Shown: positions 54,628-62,699 of the stretch, piece by piece
Position numbering within the stretch: position 1 is the stretch's first letter
Layout of the letters: every line of letters starts with the position of its first letter
NCBI RefSeq assembly: GCF_900100545.1
Contig: NZ_FNDP01000003.1
Coordinates: 124,001-188,000, forward strand
DNA: 64,000 nt
Source: Pseudobutyrivibrio sp. 49
GTDB lineage: Bacteria; Bacillota; Clostridia; Lachnospirales; Lachnospiraceae
Direction: 5' to 3'
Notes under the pieces: generated by a model
What the model was told of the DNA's origin: nothing
What the model saw: the letters and a program-made list of their open reading frames with translations, nothing else
Databases searched by the model: none
Made by a program: the position numbers and the translations under genes

Positions 54628-56670
54628 ATGGCACAGCAGAACAATGGTGGCAGCCAGGATACAAATCAGTTACTTCAGGTTCGCCGCGAAAAGCTTGCTG
54701 CACTTCAGGAGGCAGGCAAGGACCCATTTCAGATTACAAAGTTTGACCAGACTCATCACACAGATGAGGCTAGAAATTTATACGAAGAGCATGAGGCTAA
54801 GCTTCTTGCAGGTCGTCAGCCAGTAAATACAGATGGCATGGACGAAGAGGCTGCAAAGCAGGCAGTTAACGATGATTACAATGAGCGCCGCGAAATCATG
54901 GATGCTCAGCCAATCCACGTTAGCATTGCAGGACGTATGATGTTCAAGCGTGTAATGGGTAAGGCTAGCTTCTGTAACATACGTGACCGTAAGGGTGATA
55001 TTCAGGTTTATGTTGCAAGAGATGCAATCGGTGAGGATTCTTACGCTGATTTCAAGAAGTCTGATATTGGTGATATCTATGGTATCAAGGGTTGGGCTTT
55101 CAGAACAAAGACAGGTGAGATTTCAATCCACGCTGAGGAGCTTACACTTCTTTCTAAGTCTCTTCAGATTCTCCCAGAGAAGTTCCACGGACTTACAGAT
55201 ACAGATATGAGATATCGTCAGAGATATGTTGACCTTGTAATGAACAAGGATTCTCGTGACGTATTTGTTAAGCGTTCACTTATGATGAAGGAAATCCGTA
55301 ATTTCCTTGCAGAGCGTGATTTCATGGAAGTTGAGACACCTATCCTTGTTTCAAACGCTGGTGGTGCAGCAGCTCGTCCATTCGAGACACACTACAACTC
55401 ACTTAACGAGGATGTTAAGCTTCGTATTTCTCTTGAGCTTTACCTTAAGAGACTTATCGTTGGTGGTTTCGAGCGTGTATACGAAATCGGTCGTGTATTC
55501 CGTAACGAGGGTGTTGATACTCGTCACAATCCTGAGTTCACACTTATGGAGCTTTACCAGGCATACACAGATTACGAAGGTATGATGGAGCTTACAGAGA
55601 CTATGTTCCGTCGTCTTGCTGAGAAGGTTGTTGGTTCTACAAAGATTTCTTACAACGGAATTGAAATCGACCTTGGCAAGCCATTTGCTAGAATGACAAT
55701 GACAGACGCTGTAAAGAAGTTTGCAGGCGTTGATTTTGATACTATTGCTGATGATGAGGCAGCAAAGGCTATCGCTCGTGAAAAGGGCGTTGAGTTTGAG
55801 GAACGTCACAAGAAGGGTGATATCCTTAACCTCTTCTTCGAGGAGTTCTGCGAGGAGAATCTTATTCAGCCTACATTTATTACAGATCATCCAATCGAGA
55901 TTTCTCCACTTACAAAGAAGAAGCCTACAGACCCTACAAAGGTAGAGCGTTTCGAGCTCTTCATTAATACATGGGAGATGTGTAACGCATACTCAGAGCT
56001 TAATGATCCAATCGATCAGAGAGAGCGTTTTGCAGCACAGGATGCTAACGCAGAAGCAGGCGATGATGAGGCTGAGCACACAGATGAGGACTTCCTCAAC
56101 GCACTCGAAATCGGTATGCCACCTACAGGCGGTATCGGTTATGGTCTTGATCGTCTTTGCATGTTACTTACAGATAGTCAGGCTATCCGTGATGTACTCC
56201 TCTTCCCAACTATGAAGAGTCTTGATGCACCAAAGAAGAGCGGTGCAGCAGAAGAGGCAACAGGCTTCTTCACACCAAACAGCCAGATTGATTTCTCAAA
56301 TGTAGCTATCGAGCCATTATTCGAGGAGTCAGTTGATTTTGAGACATTCTCTAAGTCAGATTTCCGTGCTGTAAAGGTTAAGGCCTGCCAGGCAGTTCCA
56401 AAGTCAAAGAAGCTTCTTCAGTTTACACTTGATGACGGAACAGGCACAGATAGAACAATCCTTTCAGGAATTCATGAGTTCTATGAGCCAGAGGAATTAG
56501 TTGGCAAGACACTTGTAGCAATTACAAACCTTCCACCACGTGCTATGATGGGTATCGAGTCTTGCGGTATGTTACTTTCAGCAGTTAACAACCTCAAGGA
56601 TTCAGACGGTGAAGAGCTTCACCTTCTTATGATTGATAACCACATCCCAGCTGGTGCAAAGTTATACTAA
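54628..56670 (+). CDS. lysS: Lysyl-tRNA synthetase with a fused C-terminal tRNA-binding domain
   Basis: A class II lysyl-tRNA synthetase of 680 residues, against ~500 for the common form. The OB-fold anticodon domain (HVSIAGRMMFKRVMGKASF) is followed by the catalytic core: RYRQRYVDLVMN, motif 2 RVFRNEGVDTRHNPEFT-LMELY, and motif 3 GYGLDRLCMLL. Residues ~575-680 form a Trbp111/EMAPII-type domain (FSKSDFRAVKVKACQAVP, LVAITNLPPRAMMGIESCGM, IPAGAKLY) such as is normally seen at the end of methionyl-tRNA synthetase. AAAGGAG lies upstream of the ATG. It has its own promoter and terminator. Confidence 0.95.
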   Translation: MAQQNNGGSQDTNQLLQVRREKLAALQEAGKDPFQITKFDQTHHTDEARNLYEEHEAKLLAGRQPVNTDGMDEEAAKQAVNDDYNERREIMDAQPIHVSIAGRMMFKRVMGKASFCNIRDRKGDIQVYVARDAIGEDSYADFKKSDIGDIYGIKGWAFRTKTGEISIHAEELTLLSKSLQILPEKFHGLTDTDMRYRQRYVDLVMNKDSRDVFVKRSLMMKEIRNFLAERDFMEVETPILVSNAGGAAARPFETHYNSLNEDVKLRISLELYLKRLIVGGFERVYEIGRVFRNEGVDTRHNPEFTLMELYQAYTDYEGMMELTETMFRRLAEKVVGSTKISYNGIEIDLGKPFARMTMTDAVKKFAGVDFDTIADDEAAKAIAREKGVEFEERHKKGDILNLFFEEFCEENLIQPTFITDHPIEISPLTKKKPTDPTKVERFELFINTWEMCNAYSELNDPIDQRERFAAQDANAEAGDDEAEHTDEDFLNALEIGMPPTGGIGYGLDRLCMLLTDSQAIRDVLLFPTMKSLDAPKKSGAAEEATGFFTPNSQIDFSNVAIEPLFEESVDFETFSKSDFRAVKVKACQAVPKSKKLLQFTLDDGTGTDRTILSGIHEFYEPEELVGKTLVAITNLPPRAMMGIESCGMLLSAVNNLKDSDGEELHLLMIDNHIPAGAKLY

Positions 56671-56681
56671 TAAAAACATTC

Positions 56682-56718
56682 AAAACCTTTTTGGATAGTA
56701 ATATCCAAGAAGGTTTTT
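56682..56718 (+). terminator. Intrinsic terminator of lysS
   Basis: A 16-bp stem (AAAACCTTTTTGGATA with TATCCAAGAAGGTTTT, one G-U), loop GTAA, then T5. Confidence 0.93.
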
Positions 56719-56738
56719 GTTTATACGGAAGAAAAATG

Positions 56739-57614
56739 ATGAAAGACATTAATAAAATTAGTAATAAATCAAAAGGAATAATATGCATATTATTTGCGGC
56801 CTTTGGCTTTTCGCTGATGACATTCTTTGTGAGAATATCTGGAGATATTCCAACTATGGAGAAGGCCTTCTTCAGAAATGCGGTTGCTATCATTGCATCA
56901 CTGATTCTCTTAGCTAAATCTGGTGAGAAGATTAGAATTCAAAAAGGGTGCGGAACAGATATATTCTTCAGATGCTTGTTTGGCACAAGTGGACTTATCG
57001 CAAACTTCTATGCCATTGATAAGTTGAATATCGCAGATGCAAACATGCTAAATAAGCTGTCACCATTTTTTGCAATCTTGATTTCCATCCCTATTCTTAA
57101 AGAGAAGCCAAAGAAGATTGATATATTGGCTGTAATTATTGCGTTCTTTGGAGCGATGCTGATTGTAAAACCAACTGGAAGTAATATGCAGCTTGTCCCT
57201 GCACTTATTGGATTGTATGGAGGATTCGGAGCAGGAACAGCTTATGTTTTTGTTAGAAGACTAGGTAAGAAAGGTGAGAGAACACCGATAATAGTACTTT
57301 GCTTTTCTGTGTTTTCAACAGTGGTTACAATTCCATTTATAGTTATGAACTATGTCCCTCTTAAGCCGATTCAATTGTTATGTCTTGTCATGGCAGGACT
57401 ATCTGCCACAATAGGTCAGTTTGGAATTACTTCTGCATATAAATTTGCACCTGCAAAAGAGATATCAGTATTCGATTATACACAGGTGATTTTTGCTGCA
57501 ATCCTTGGTATTCTTTTCTTGGGAGAATTACCAACACTGTTATCATTTATTGGATATGTGGTAATCATTGGAGTTGCAGTATTTAGATGGAGATATAATC
57601 TAAAAGAGCAATAA
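56739..57614 (+). CDS. EamA/DMT-superfamily transporter
   Basis: A membrane protein of about 291 residues with ten hydrophobic segments in two EamA repeats (GIICILFAAFGFSLMTFFVR and LIGLYGGFGAGTAYVFVRRL). It probably exports a small metabolite. The ATG at 56739 is 7 nt after GGAAG; an ATG at 56736 is equally open. A further upstream ATG at 56691 lies in the lysS terminator and is rejected. Confidence 0.88.
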   Translation: MKDINKISNKSKGIICILFAAFGFSLMTFFVRISGDIPTMEKAFFRNAVAIIASLILLAKSGEKIRIQKGCGTDIFFRCLFGTSGLIANFYAIDKLNIADANMLNKLSPFFAILISIPILKEKPKKIDILAVIIAFFGAMLIVKPTGSNMQLVPALIGLYGGFGAGTAYVFVRRLGKKGERTPIIVLCFSVFSTVVTIPFIVMNYVPLKPIQLLCLVMAGLSATIGQFGITSAYKFAPAKEISVFDYTQVIFAAILGILFLGELPTLLSFIGYVVIIGVAVFRWRYNLKEQ

Positions 57615-57645
57615 ATTTCTTAGATGGGCACAGGGAGGAGATATA

Positions 57646-58443
57646 ATGCGAAAGAATGGCTGTGTGAAAGTCGGAAATACAGATATGTATTATGTGGCTT
57701 TCGGAGAAGGGGAAAAGAATCTGATTGTTTTACCAGGATTATCAGATGGTTTGTGGACTGTAAAAGGCAAAGCATTTTTATTGGCAGGTTCATACAAACA
57801 TTTTTTTAAAGATTACACAGTCTATATGTTCAGCAGAAAAAATGATCTTCCAGAAAACTACTCTATAAAAGAAATGGCAGATGATCAGGCAGAAGCACTG
57901 AAGAATCTTGGGATAGATAAAGCAATAGTTATGGGAGTGTCTCAAGGAGGAATGGTTTCACAGTACCTGGCTGCAAATCATCCTAAGTTGGTGGAAAAGC
58001 TTATTCTTGTGGTGACAGCGTCATATGCTAATGACACTATTAAAAGCGTTGTAACTAAGTGGATTGAGATGACAAGCACAGACACCCACACAAACCTGAT
58101 GCTAGATACAGCAGAAAAGGTTTATACGCCTGAATTCAACGAAAAGAATAAGAAGTATCTTCCTGCCTTATCCAGATTCACAAAGCCAGCAAGCTATGAC
58201 AGATTCCTTATAAATGCTCATGCTATCTTAAATTTTGATGCCCGTGGAGAGTTGGCAAAAATAAAGTGTCCAACATACATCTTATCAGGCAACAGGGATA
58301 ACACAGTCGGAAATGATGCACCGTATGAGTTGAAAGAAGGTATCGCTGGTAGTGAGTTGGAGATATTTGATGGACTTGGACACGGCCTTTTTGAAGAGGA
58401 TAAGAATTTTTATAACAAAGTATTAGAATATTGTAATCGGTAA
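57646..58443 (+). CDS. Alpha/beta-fold hydrolase
   Basis: A 265-residue hydrolase. The nucleophile elbow is GVSQGGMVSQ (Ser near 106), the oxyanion loop is LPGLSDGLW, the acid is the Asp in LSGNRDNTV, and the catalytic His is in DGLGHGLFEED. No signal peptide is present. The substrate cannot be told; the closest types are small esterases or ester-hydrolysing BioH-like proteins. GGGAGGAGA precedes the ATG. It is followed by a terminator. Confidence 0.88.
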   Translation: MRKNGCVKVGNTDMYYVAFGEGEKNLIVLPGLSDGLWTVKGKAFLLAGSYKHFFKDYTVYMFSRKNDLPENYSIKEMADDQAEALKNLGIDKAIVMGVSQGGMVSQYLAANHPKLVEKLILVVTASYANDTIKSVVTKWIEMTSTDTHTNLMLDTAEKVYTPEFNEKNKKYLPALSRFTKPASYDRFLINAHAILNFDARGELAKIKCPTYILSGNRDNTVGNDAPYELKEGIAGSELEIFDGLGHGLFEEDKNFYNKVLEYCNR

Positions 58444-58460
58444 AAAAGAATGTAATAAAT

Positions 58461-58500
58461 AAGGCTCTATAGTAGATAAAAATACTGCTATAGGGCTTTA
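58461..58500 (+). terminator. Probable terminator after the hydrolase gene
   Basis: AAGGCTCTATAG pairs with CTATAGGGCTTT (12 bp with two G-U), with a 15-nt loop. The tail is short in T (TTTATTTAT), so it may be only moderate. Confidence 0.6.
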
Positions 58501-58556
58501 TTTATACTCACAAATCACTTATAGTAGAGTACAAATTATTATTGGGAGGATTAGTG

Positions 58557-58796
58557 ATGCAGGAACTACAGTTACATAGAATATATAAGCATTTCAAGGG
58601 CAATTATTATTTAGTTGAGGATGTTGCCAGAGATTCGGAAACACAGGAAGAAATGGTTATCTACAGAAAGCTTTATGATGATGGATCGCTTTGGGTAAGA
58701 CCTAAGGAGATGTTTTTATCAGAGGTTGACCATGTGAAGTATCCCGATGTGAAGCAGAAGTATCGCTTTGAGTTGCAGGAAGTGGCAAAGAAATAA
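58557..58796 (+). CDS. DUF1653 protein
   Basis: A 79-residue DUF1653 protein: [24 protein letters not shown] by its core YKHFKGNYY, then [16 protein letters not shown] and [12 protein letters not shown]. The family is a small SH3-like beta protein of unknown function. The ATG at 58557 follows GGGAGGA. It leads a run of small genes on the same strand. Confidence 0.88.
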   Translation: MQELQLHRIYKHFKGNYYLVEDVARDSETQEEMVIYRKLYDDGSLWVRPKEMFLSEVDHVKYPDVKQKYRFELQEVAKK

Positions 58797-58827
58797 TAGT
58801 TGTTTTACTTGAAATGGAGGCTTGAAG

Positions 58828-59322
58828 ATGGATTACAGACTAGGAACATTAGAAGATATACAGGAAATCTGCATTATGGTAGATGCGGCCAAGAGGCTCA
58901 TGTCTGAGCAGGGTATAGAGCAGTGGGATGATATATATCCTATAGCTGATGATTTTGAAGATGACATTAAGAAGGAAACACTTTATGTGGCATCAGAGGA
59001 TGATAAGCTTGCGGCAATCTATGTAGTAAGCGAAGAGTGTGATGACGAATATCGTAAATGCGAATGGGAAAATGAAAACCCATGTATCATTCATAGATTA
59101 TGTGTATCACCAGATTTTCAGAATAATGGAGTGGGCAAGAAGGTGCTTGAGCACATCGAGAATCAGCTGACAGATATGGAATATGATTCAGTGAGACTGG
59201 ATGTTTTCTCGGAGAATCCATATGCACTGAGTCTTTATGGAAAGAATGGATATGCTAAACGTGGTCATGCTGACTGGCGCAAGGGCAGATTTTATTTGAT
59301 GGAGAAAAAACTAAGCAGATAA
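58828..59322 (+). CDS. GNAT-family N-acetyltransferase
   Basis: A 164-residue acetyltransferase. The acetyl-CoA-binding motif A is RLCVSPDFQNNGVGKKVL, by its Q-N-N-G-V-G core, and motif B is LDVFSENPYALSLYGKNGY. The acceptor is unknown. The ATG at 58828 is 7 nt after TGGAGG; a TTG two codons earlier is less likely. Confidence 0.9.
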   Translation: MDYRLGTLEDIQEICIMVDAAKRLMSEQGIEQWDDIYPIADDFEDDIKKETLYVASEDDKLAAIYVVSEECDDEYRKCEWENENPCIIHRLCVSPDFQNNGVGKKVLEHIENQLTDMEYDSVRLDVFSENPYALSLYGKNGYAKRGHADWRKGRFYLMEKKLSR

Positions 59323-59349
59323 TAAATACTTAAAACATGAGGTAACAAA

Positions 59350-59814
59350 ATGACAGAAAAAGAATTATGGAAAGAGTTTTGTGAAAAGAAGAATGTAGAT
59401 ATTAGTACGCCATATGAGGCATGGGGGTTCGGAGATGATGAAGAGACTGCAGATGAATTGGCAGATTTAGTAGTCAAAGGAATTAAGTATGGAACAGCCA
59501 GCTCCTATGATGATTATGTGGCTGAGGATGCACTTGATGAGCTTCCACAAGTGGGAGAATACAGTGTAATACTAAATGGTAAAGAAGAGGCAGTTTGTGT
59601 CATTAGGACTAAGGAAGTATTTATTCTTCCATTCAATGAGGTTCCAGAATCACACGCATTTGCAGAGGGTGAGGGCGACCGATCATTAGATTATTGGAGA
59701 AGAGTGCATAAGGAATTTTTCGAGGAGTGCGCAGAGGAAAGTGGCATTCCATTTACTGAGGAATCAAAGGTAGTATGTGAGCAGTTCTCACTTGAATATG
59801 TAGCTGGAGAATAG
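59350..59814 (+). CDS. ASCH-domain protein (YhfF-like)
   Basis: A 154-residue ASCH-domain protein. It has the N-terminal AWGFGDDEETADELADLV helix, the GKEEAVCVIRTKEVFILPF strands and the EGEGDRSLDYWRRVHKEFF signature. ASCH folds resemble PUA and bind RNA or small nucleic acid ligands; one branch hydrolyses modified cytidine. The exact role here is unknown. It has only a weak ribosome site (GAGGTAAC). Confidence 0.88.
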   Translation: MTEKELWKEFCEKKNVDISTPYEAWGFGDDEETADELADLVVKGIKYGTASSYDDYVAEDALDELPQVGEYSVILNGKEEAVCVIRTKEVFILPFNEVPESHAFAEGEGDRSLDYWRRVHKEFFEECAEESGIPFTEESKVVCEQFSLEYVAGE

Positions 59815-59825
59815 GAGATGATATT

Positions 59826-60251
59826 ATGAATTTAGGGAGATTATTGTTACTGTTACTGATTGGTTATGTGATTGTTACATGGATTGGAATTGGTCAAACC
59901 ATTTTTAACATCAAGGTATTACACATGAAATCCATGAAGGAGAGCCCAGGTATGGGAGAAGGTTATGAGAAAACCAAGCCTTGGCATCCACTGTACAACA
60001 TTGTTATTTTTTCTTTATTAGGATGTGTTTATATGAGAGGATTAGATGCTCAGACATTATCTGCGGCTCTAATAGCAGGTGCAATTTGGGCAATCATATG
60101 CATAGTAGTTGATTTGGTTGGATGGGTTCTGATTAAGCATCCATGGAGATTAACCTTTAAAGAGTTTTATGTGGACTATCAGCCATGGATTACACTGATA
60201 TATATAGCAATTTTTTTAGGTCCAGTTATCGGATATTTGATAGTTAGATAA
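59826..60251 (+). CDS. Four-helix membrane protein of unknown function
   Basis: A 141-residue protein with four predicted membrane helices (LLLLLLIGYVIVTWIGIG, YNIVIFSLLGCVYM, LIAGAIWAIICIVVDLVGWV, WITLIYIAIFLGPVIGYLI). A soluble loop of ~35 residues follows helix 1. I do not recognise a family. AGGAGATG lies upstream of the ATG. Confidence 0.75.
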   Translation: MNLGRLLLLLLIGYVIVTWIGIGQTIFNIKVLHMKSMKESPGMGEGYEKTKPWHPLYNIVIFSLLGCVYMRGLDAQTLSAALIAGAIWAIICIVVDLVGWVLIKHPWRLTFKEFYVDYQPWITLIYIAIFLGPVIGYLIVR

Positions 60252-60277
60252 AAAAAAGAATTCACCAGGTATTATCT

Positions 60278-60379
60278 ATGGAGGATTCCTATAGCTTAAT
60301 CCTAAAAGATAAAGGAGCAGCATGTGTGGAGCTACAGGCTGTTAATGATGTGGATGCTTTTCTGCATACAAAAAAGTAA
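60278..60379 (+). pseudogene. Short ORF, possible gene remnant
   Basis: A 33-codon ORF (MEDSYSLILKDKGAACVELQ and onward, ending AFLHTKK). The frame is open back to 60248 but without a start or ribosome site. It reads like the C-terminal end of a larger soluble protein. Its end abuts the fic operator repeats. It may be a decayed gene or chance. Confidence 0.25.
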
Positions 60380-60461
60380 GTATCTGCATATTAATAGTCA
60401 ATTTATATGCAGATACTGTTTGAGTATCTGCATATTTTATTGTATATTATATGCAGATACT
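60379..60461. promoter_or_regulatory. Two 39-bp inverted repeats upstream of fic (four 13-bp half-sites)
   Basis: AGTATCTGCATAT occurs at 60379-60391 and 60423-60435, and its exact reverse complement ATATGCAGATACT at 60405-60417 and 60449-60461. Each pair has a 13-nt centre, and the pairs are 44 bp apart. A promoter (TTGAGT at 60420-60425, 17 nt, TATATT at 60443-60448) is embedded: the second repeat covers its -35 and the start of transcription. It lies 14 nt before the fic start codon. Confidence 0.85.
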
Positions 60462-60475
60462 TGAGGAGGTACTAT

Positions 60476-61534
60476 ATGCATAAATATGATTATTCTTTTT
60501 TAGATGAGGGAATGTTACCTGCTGAAATGGTTAATTTAACAGCATCAATTGCAGCATTTGATGCGATATCGTCTGAGCGTAAGGATGCTAATCAAAGCAT
60601 ATATACTGAACTTGAAAAAATAGCTAGAGTGCAGTCTGTAAAAGGGTCAAATGCTATTGAAGGAATTATCACTACAGATGCTAGAATTAAAGAAATTGTG
60701 AATGGAGATAGTGCTCCTTTAAACCATAGCGAACGTGAAATTGCTGGATACCGAGACGCATTAGATGAGATTCATAAAAACCATCAGTCTATGAGTTTCA
60801 GCGAGAATACAATTTTACATATTCATCAGATGATGACAGATTTGGCAGGATATGAACTGTCAGGTAAATATAAAGTTGATGACAATCTAATATTACAGGT
60901 TGATGAAAATGGAAGACGTAAAGTTCGTTTTACTCCAATACCAGCAGATGAGACAAAAGATGCAATGGAACAACTTATCTTAGCTTATATAGATGCAAGA
61001 GATAATCCAAGGGTTAATAAGTTACTTTTGATTCCATGTGTAATTTTGGATTTTTTATGCATACATCCATTTGCAGACGGTAATGGACGAGTTTCGAGAT
61101 TATTATCTATTTTGTTGTTATATAAGAGCGGATACGATGTATGTAAATATGTCTCATTCGAGGAACAGATAAATAATTCAAAAGAATTTTACTATGAAGC
61201 ATTGCATGCTTCTTCTCAAGGATGGCATGAAAATGAGAATTCATATTTTGAGTTCATGAAGAATTTTTTGTCTACACTATATAAGTGTTACAAAGAATTG
61301 GATAAGCGCTTTTCAACTGTGAATGGGAAAAAGATTGCAAAGAGTGAAAGGGTAGAGCAAACAGTTTTAAATAGTGTTTTACCTGTATCAAAGGCTGAGA
61401 TATGTGAAGTATTACTAGATGTTAGCCCTACAACCGTTGAGGCAGTGCTAGGTAAAATGGTAAAGAGTGGTTCAATAAAAAAGATAGGACAAGCGAGAAA
61501 TACAAAGTATGTCAATGCCAAGTATTTAGAGTAG
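60476..61534 (+). CDS. Fic-domain protein with a C-terminal winged helix
   Basis: A 352-residue Fic protein. The catalytic motif HPFADGNGRVSR is complete, so AMP or other nucleotide transfer is likely. An N-terminal inhibitory helix is seen as SNAIEG (class II, with the Glu that blocks ATP gamma-phosphate). The C-terminal ~60 residues (VSKAEICEVLLDVSPTTVEAV, LGKMVKSGSIKKIGQ) look like a winged helix that could bind the upstream repeats. The ATG at 60476 follows GAGGAGG; an earlier ATG at 60407 lies in the repeats. Confidence 0.92.
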   Translation: MHKYDYSFLDEGMLPAEMVNLTASIAAFDAISSERKDANQSIYTELEKIARVQSVKGSNAIEGIITTDARIKEIVNGDSAPLNHSEREIAGYRDALDEIHKNHQSMSFSENTILHIHQMMTDLAGYELSGKYKVDDNLILQVDENGRRKVRFTPIPADETKDAMEQLILAYIDARDNPRVNKLLLIPCVILDFLCIHPFADGNGRVSRLLSILLLYKSGYDVCKYVSFEEQINNSKEFYYEALHASSQGWHENENSYFEFMKNFLSTLYKCYKELDKRFSTVNGKKIAKSERVEQTVLNSVLPVSKAEICEVLLDVSPTTVEAVLGKMVKSGSIKKIGQARNTKYVNAKYLE

Positions 61535-61552
61535 AGGAATGAAAGGTAGATT

Positions 61553-62491
61553 ATGATAATAAACACAGGGCAGCGCACGGACATTCCAGCGTTTTATTCA
61601 GACTGGTTTGCGAACAGGCTGAGAGAAGGATATGTCTGTGTTAGAAATCCATATAATCCAAAGCAAGTAAGTAGATACAGGCTGAATCCTGAGGTGGTGG
61701 ATGTAATCGGTTTTTGTACTAAGAATCCAGCGCCTATGTTTAAGTATATGGATTTGCTAAAGGACTATGGACAGTATTGGTTTGTGACCCTGACTTCATA
61801 TGGAAGAGATATTGAGCCCAATGTACCGGATAAGCACAAGCTGATAGAGGATTTTAAAACACTGTCCCAGATGGTTGGCATAAACCGGGTTGGCTGGAGA
61901 TATGATCCAATCTTCATCTCAGATAGATACACAGAGGAATATCACATTAATGCATTTCAGCAAATAGCTGAAGCTCTAGAGGGATACACAAAAACAGTAG
62001 TTATCAGCTTCATAGATTTATATCCTAAGGTAAGAAGAAATTTCCCTGAAGCAAAGGCAGTTACAAAAGACCAGCGTCTTAGAATGGGAAAGAAGATTAT
62101 AGAAATTGCAGCAGCTCATGGAATGACAGTTAAGCCCTGTGCAGAAGGAGATGAGCTGGCTAAGTTTGGAGCAGACTGTAGTGGGTGCATGACAATTACA
62201 GATTATGAGAGAGCCATTGGACAAAGACTTAATGCTCCAAAGAAGAAGGGCGCAAGAGAAGAATGTGCCTGCTATCTTTCCTGTGATATTGGAGCTTACA
62301 ACACCTGTAAGCATCTTTGTAGATATTGTTATGCCAATGCGGAGCCTGAAGTTGTCATGGCTCAAAGCAGTCTTCATGACCCTACATCACCGTTTCTAAT
62401 AGGGAATTATCAACCTGATGATATAATAAACGATGTTCTACAAAAATCATGGATAGATGGGCAGATGGTTCTGCTATTAGATAGAATGTAG
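61553..62491 (+). CDS. DUF1848 protein with a Cys cluster
   Basis: A 312-residue DUF1848 protein. It starts IINTGQRTDIPAFYSDWF and has FCTKNPAPMFKYMD and RYDPIFISDRY. Cys residues cluster at DCSGCM and at CACYLSCDIGAYNTCKHLCRYCY by its CKHLCRYCYAN end, which recalls an iron-sulfur site of radical SAM type. The reaction is unknown. GAAAGGTAG lies before the ATG. It is downstream of fic by 18 nt and may share its transcript. Confidence 0.88.
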   Translation: MIINTGQRTDIPAFYSDWFANRLREGYVCVRNPYNPKQVSRYRLNPEVVDVIGFCTKNPAPMFKYMDLLKDYGQYWFVTLTSYGRDIEPNVPDKHKLIEDFKTLSQMVGINRVGWRYDPIFISDRYTEEYHINAFQQIAEALEGYTKTVVISFIDLYPKVRRNFPEAKAVTKDQRLRMGKKIIEIAAAHGMTVKPCAEGDELAKFGADCSGCMTITDYERAIGQRLNAPKKKGAREECACYLSCDIGAYNTCKHLCRYCYANAEPEVVMAQSSLHDPTSPFLIGNYQPDDIINDVLQKSWIDGQMVLLLDRM

Positions 62492-62521
62492 CACCTGGCA
62501 AAATTGCTGGGTGCTATTTTT
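62489..62521 (+). terminator. Intrinsic terminator after the DUF1848 gene
   Basis: A stem TAGCACCTGGCAA / TTGCTGGGTGCTA (13 positions, two G-U, innermost pairs probably open) overlaps the stop codon and is followed by T5. Confidence 0.9.
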
Positions 62522-62564
62522 CATCATCAACTAATATTAGTGTATATTTCTTTTGCGTTTTAAA

Positions 62565-62574
62565 GTGTTAACAC
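62565..62574. promoter_or_regulatory. Perfect palindrome upstream of the permease gene
   Basis: GTGTTAACAC, 10 bp, 57 nt before a predicted extended -10. A possible operator. Confidence 0.3.
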
Positions 62575-62627
62575 ATTGTATTTTCACTGTTTTATATAAC
62601 TAAATTATAGAGAATTCCTTTATGACA

Positions 62628-62661
62628 TGATATAATATTTGAGTTTTCGCTCATGCGAAAA
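62628..62661 (+). promoter_or_regulatory. Extended -10 promoter and leader hairpin of the permease gene
   Basis: TGATATAAT (62628-62636) is a perfect extended -10; no good -35 is seen. The 7-bp hairpin TTTTCGC-TCAT-GCGAAAA at 62644-62661 follows near the start of transcription. Confidence 0.5.
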
Positions 62662-62699
62662 TTAAATTAAGAGTATATTTTGTTATAAGGAAGTAAGTA

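Noticed and set aside
55399-55890. Antisense ORF of 163 codons inside lysS
   Set aside because: Same reason: mirror of a highly biased gene, Cys/Leu-rich translation, no start signals.
56691-56738. EamA transporter starting at ATG 56691
   Set aside because: That ATG lies in the lysS terminator stem and has no ribosome site.
60407-60475. Longer Fic protein starting at ATG 60407
   Set aside because: The extra 23 residues are encoded by the inverted repeats and promoter, and GAGGAGG lies directly before ATG 60476.
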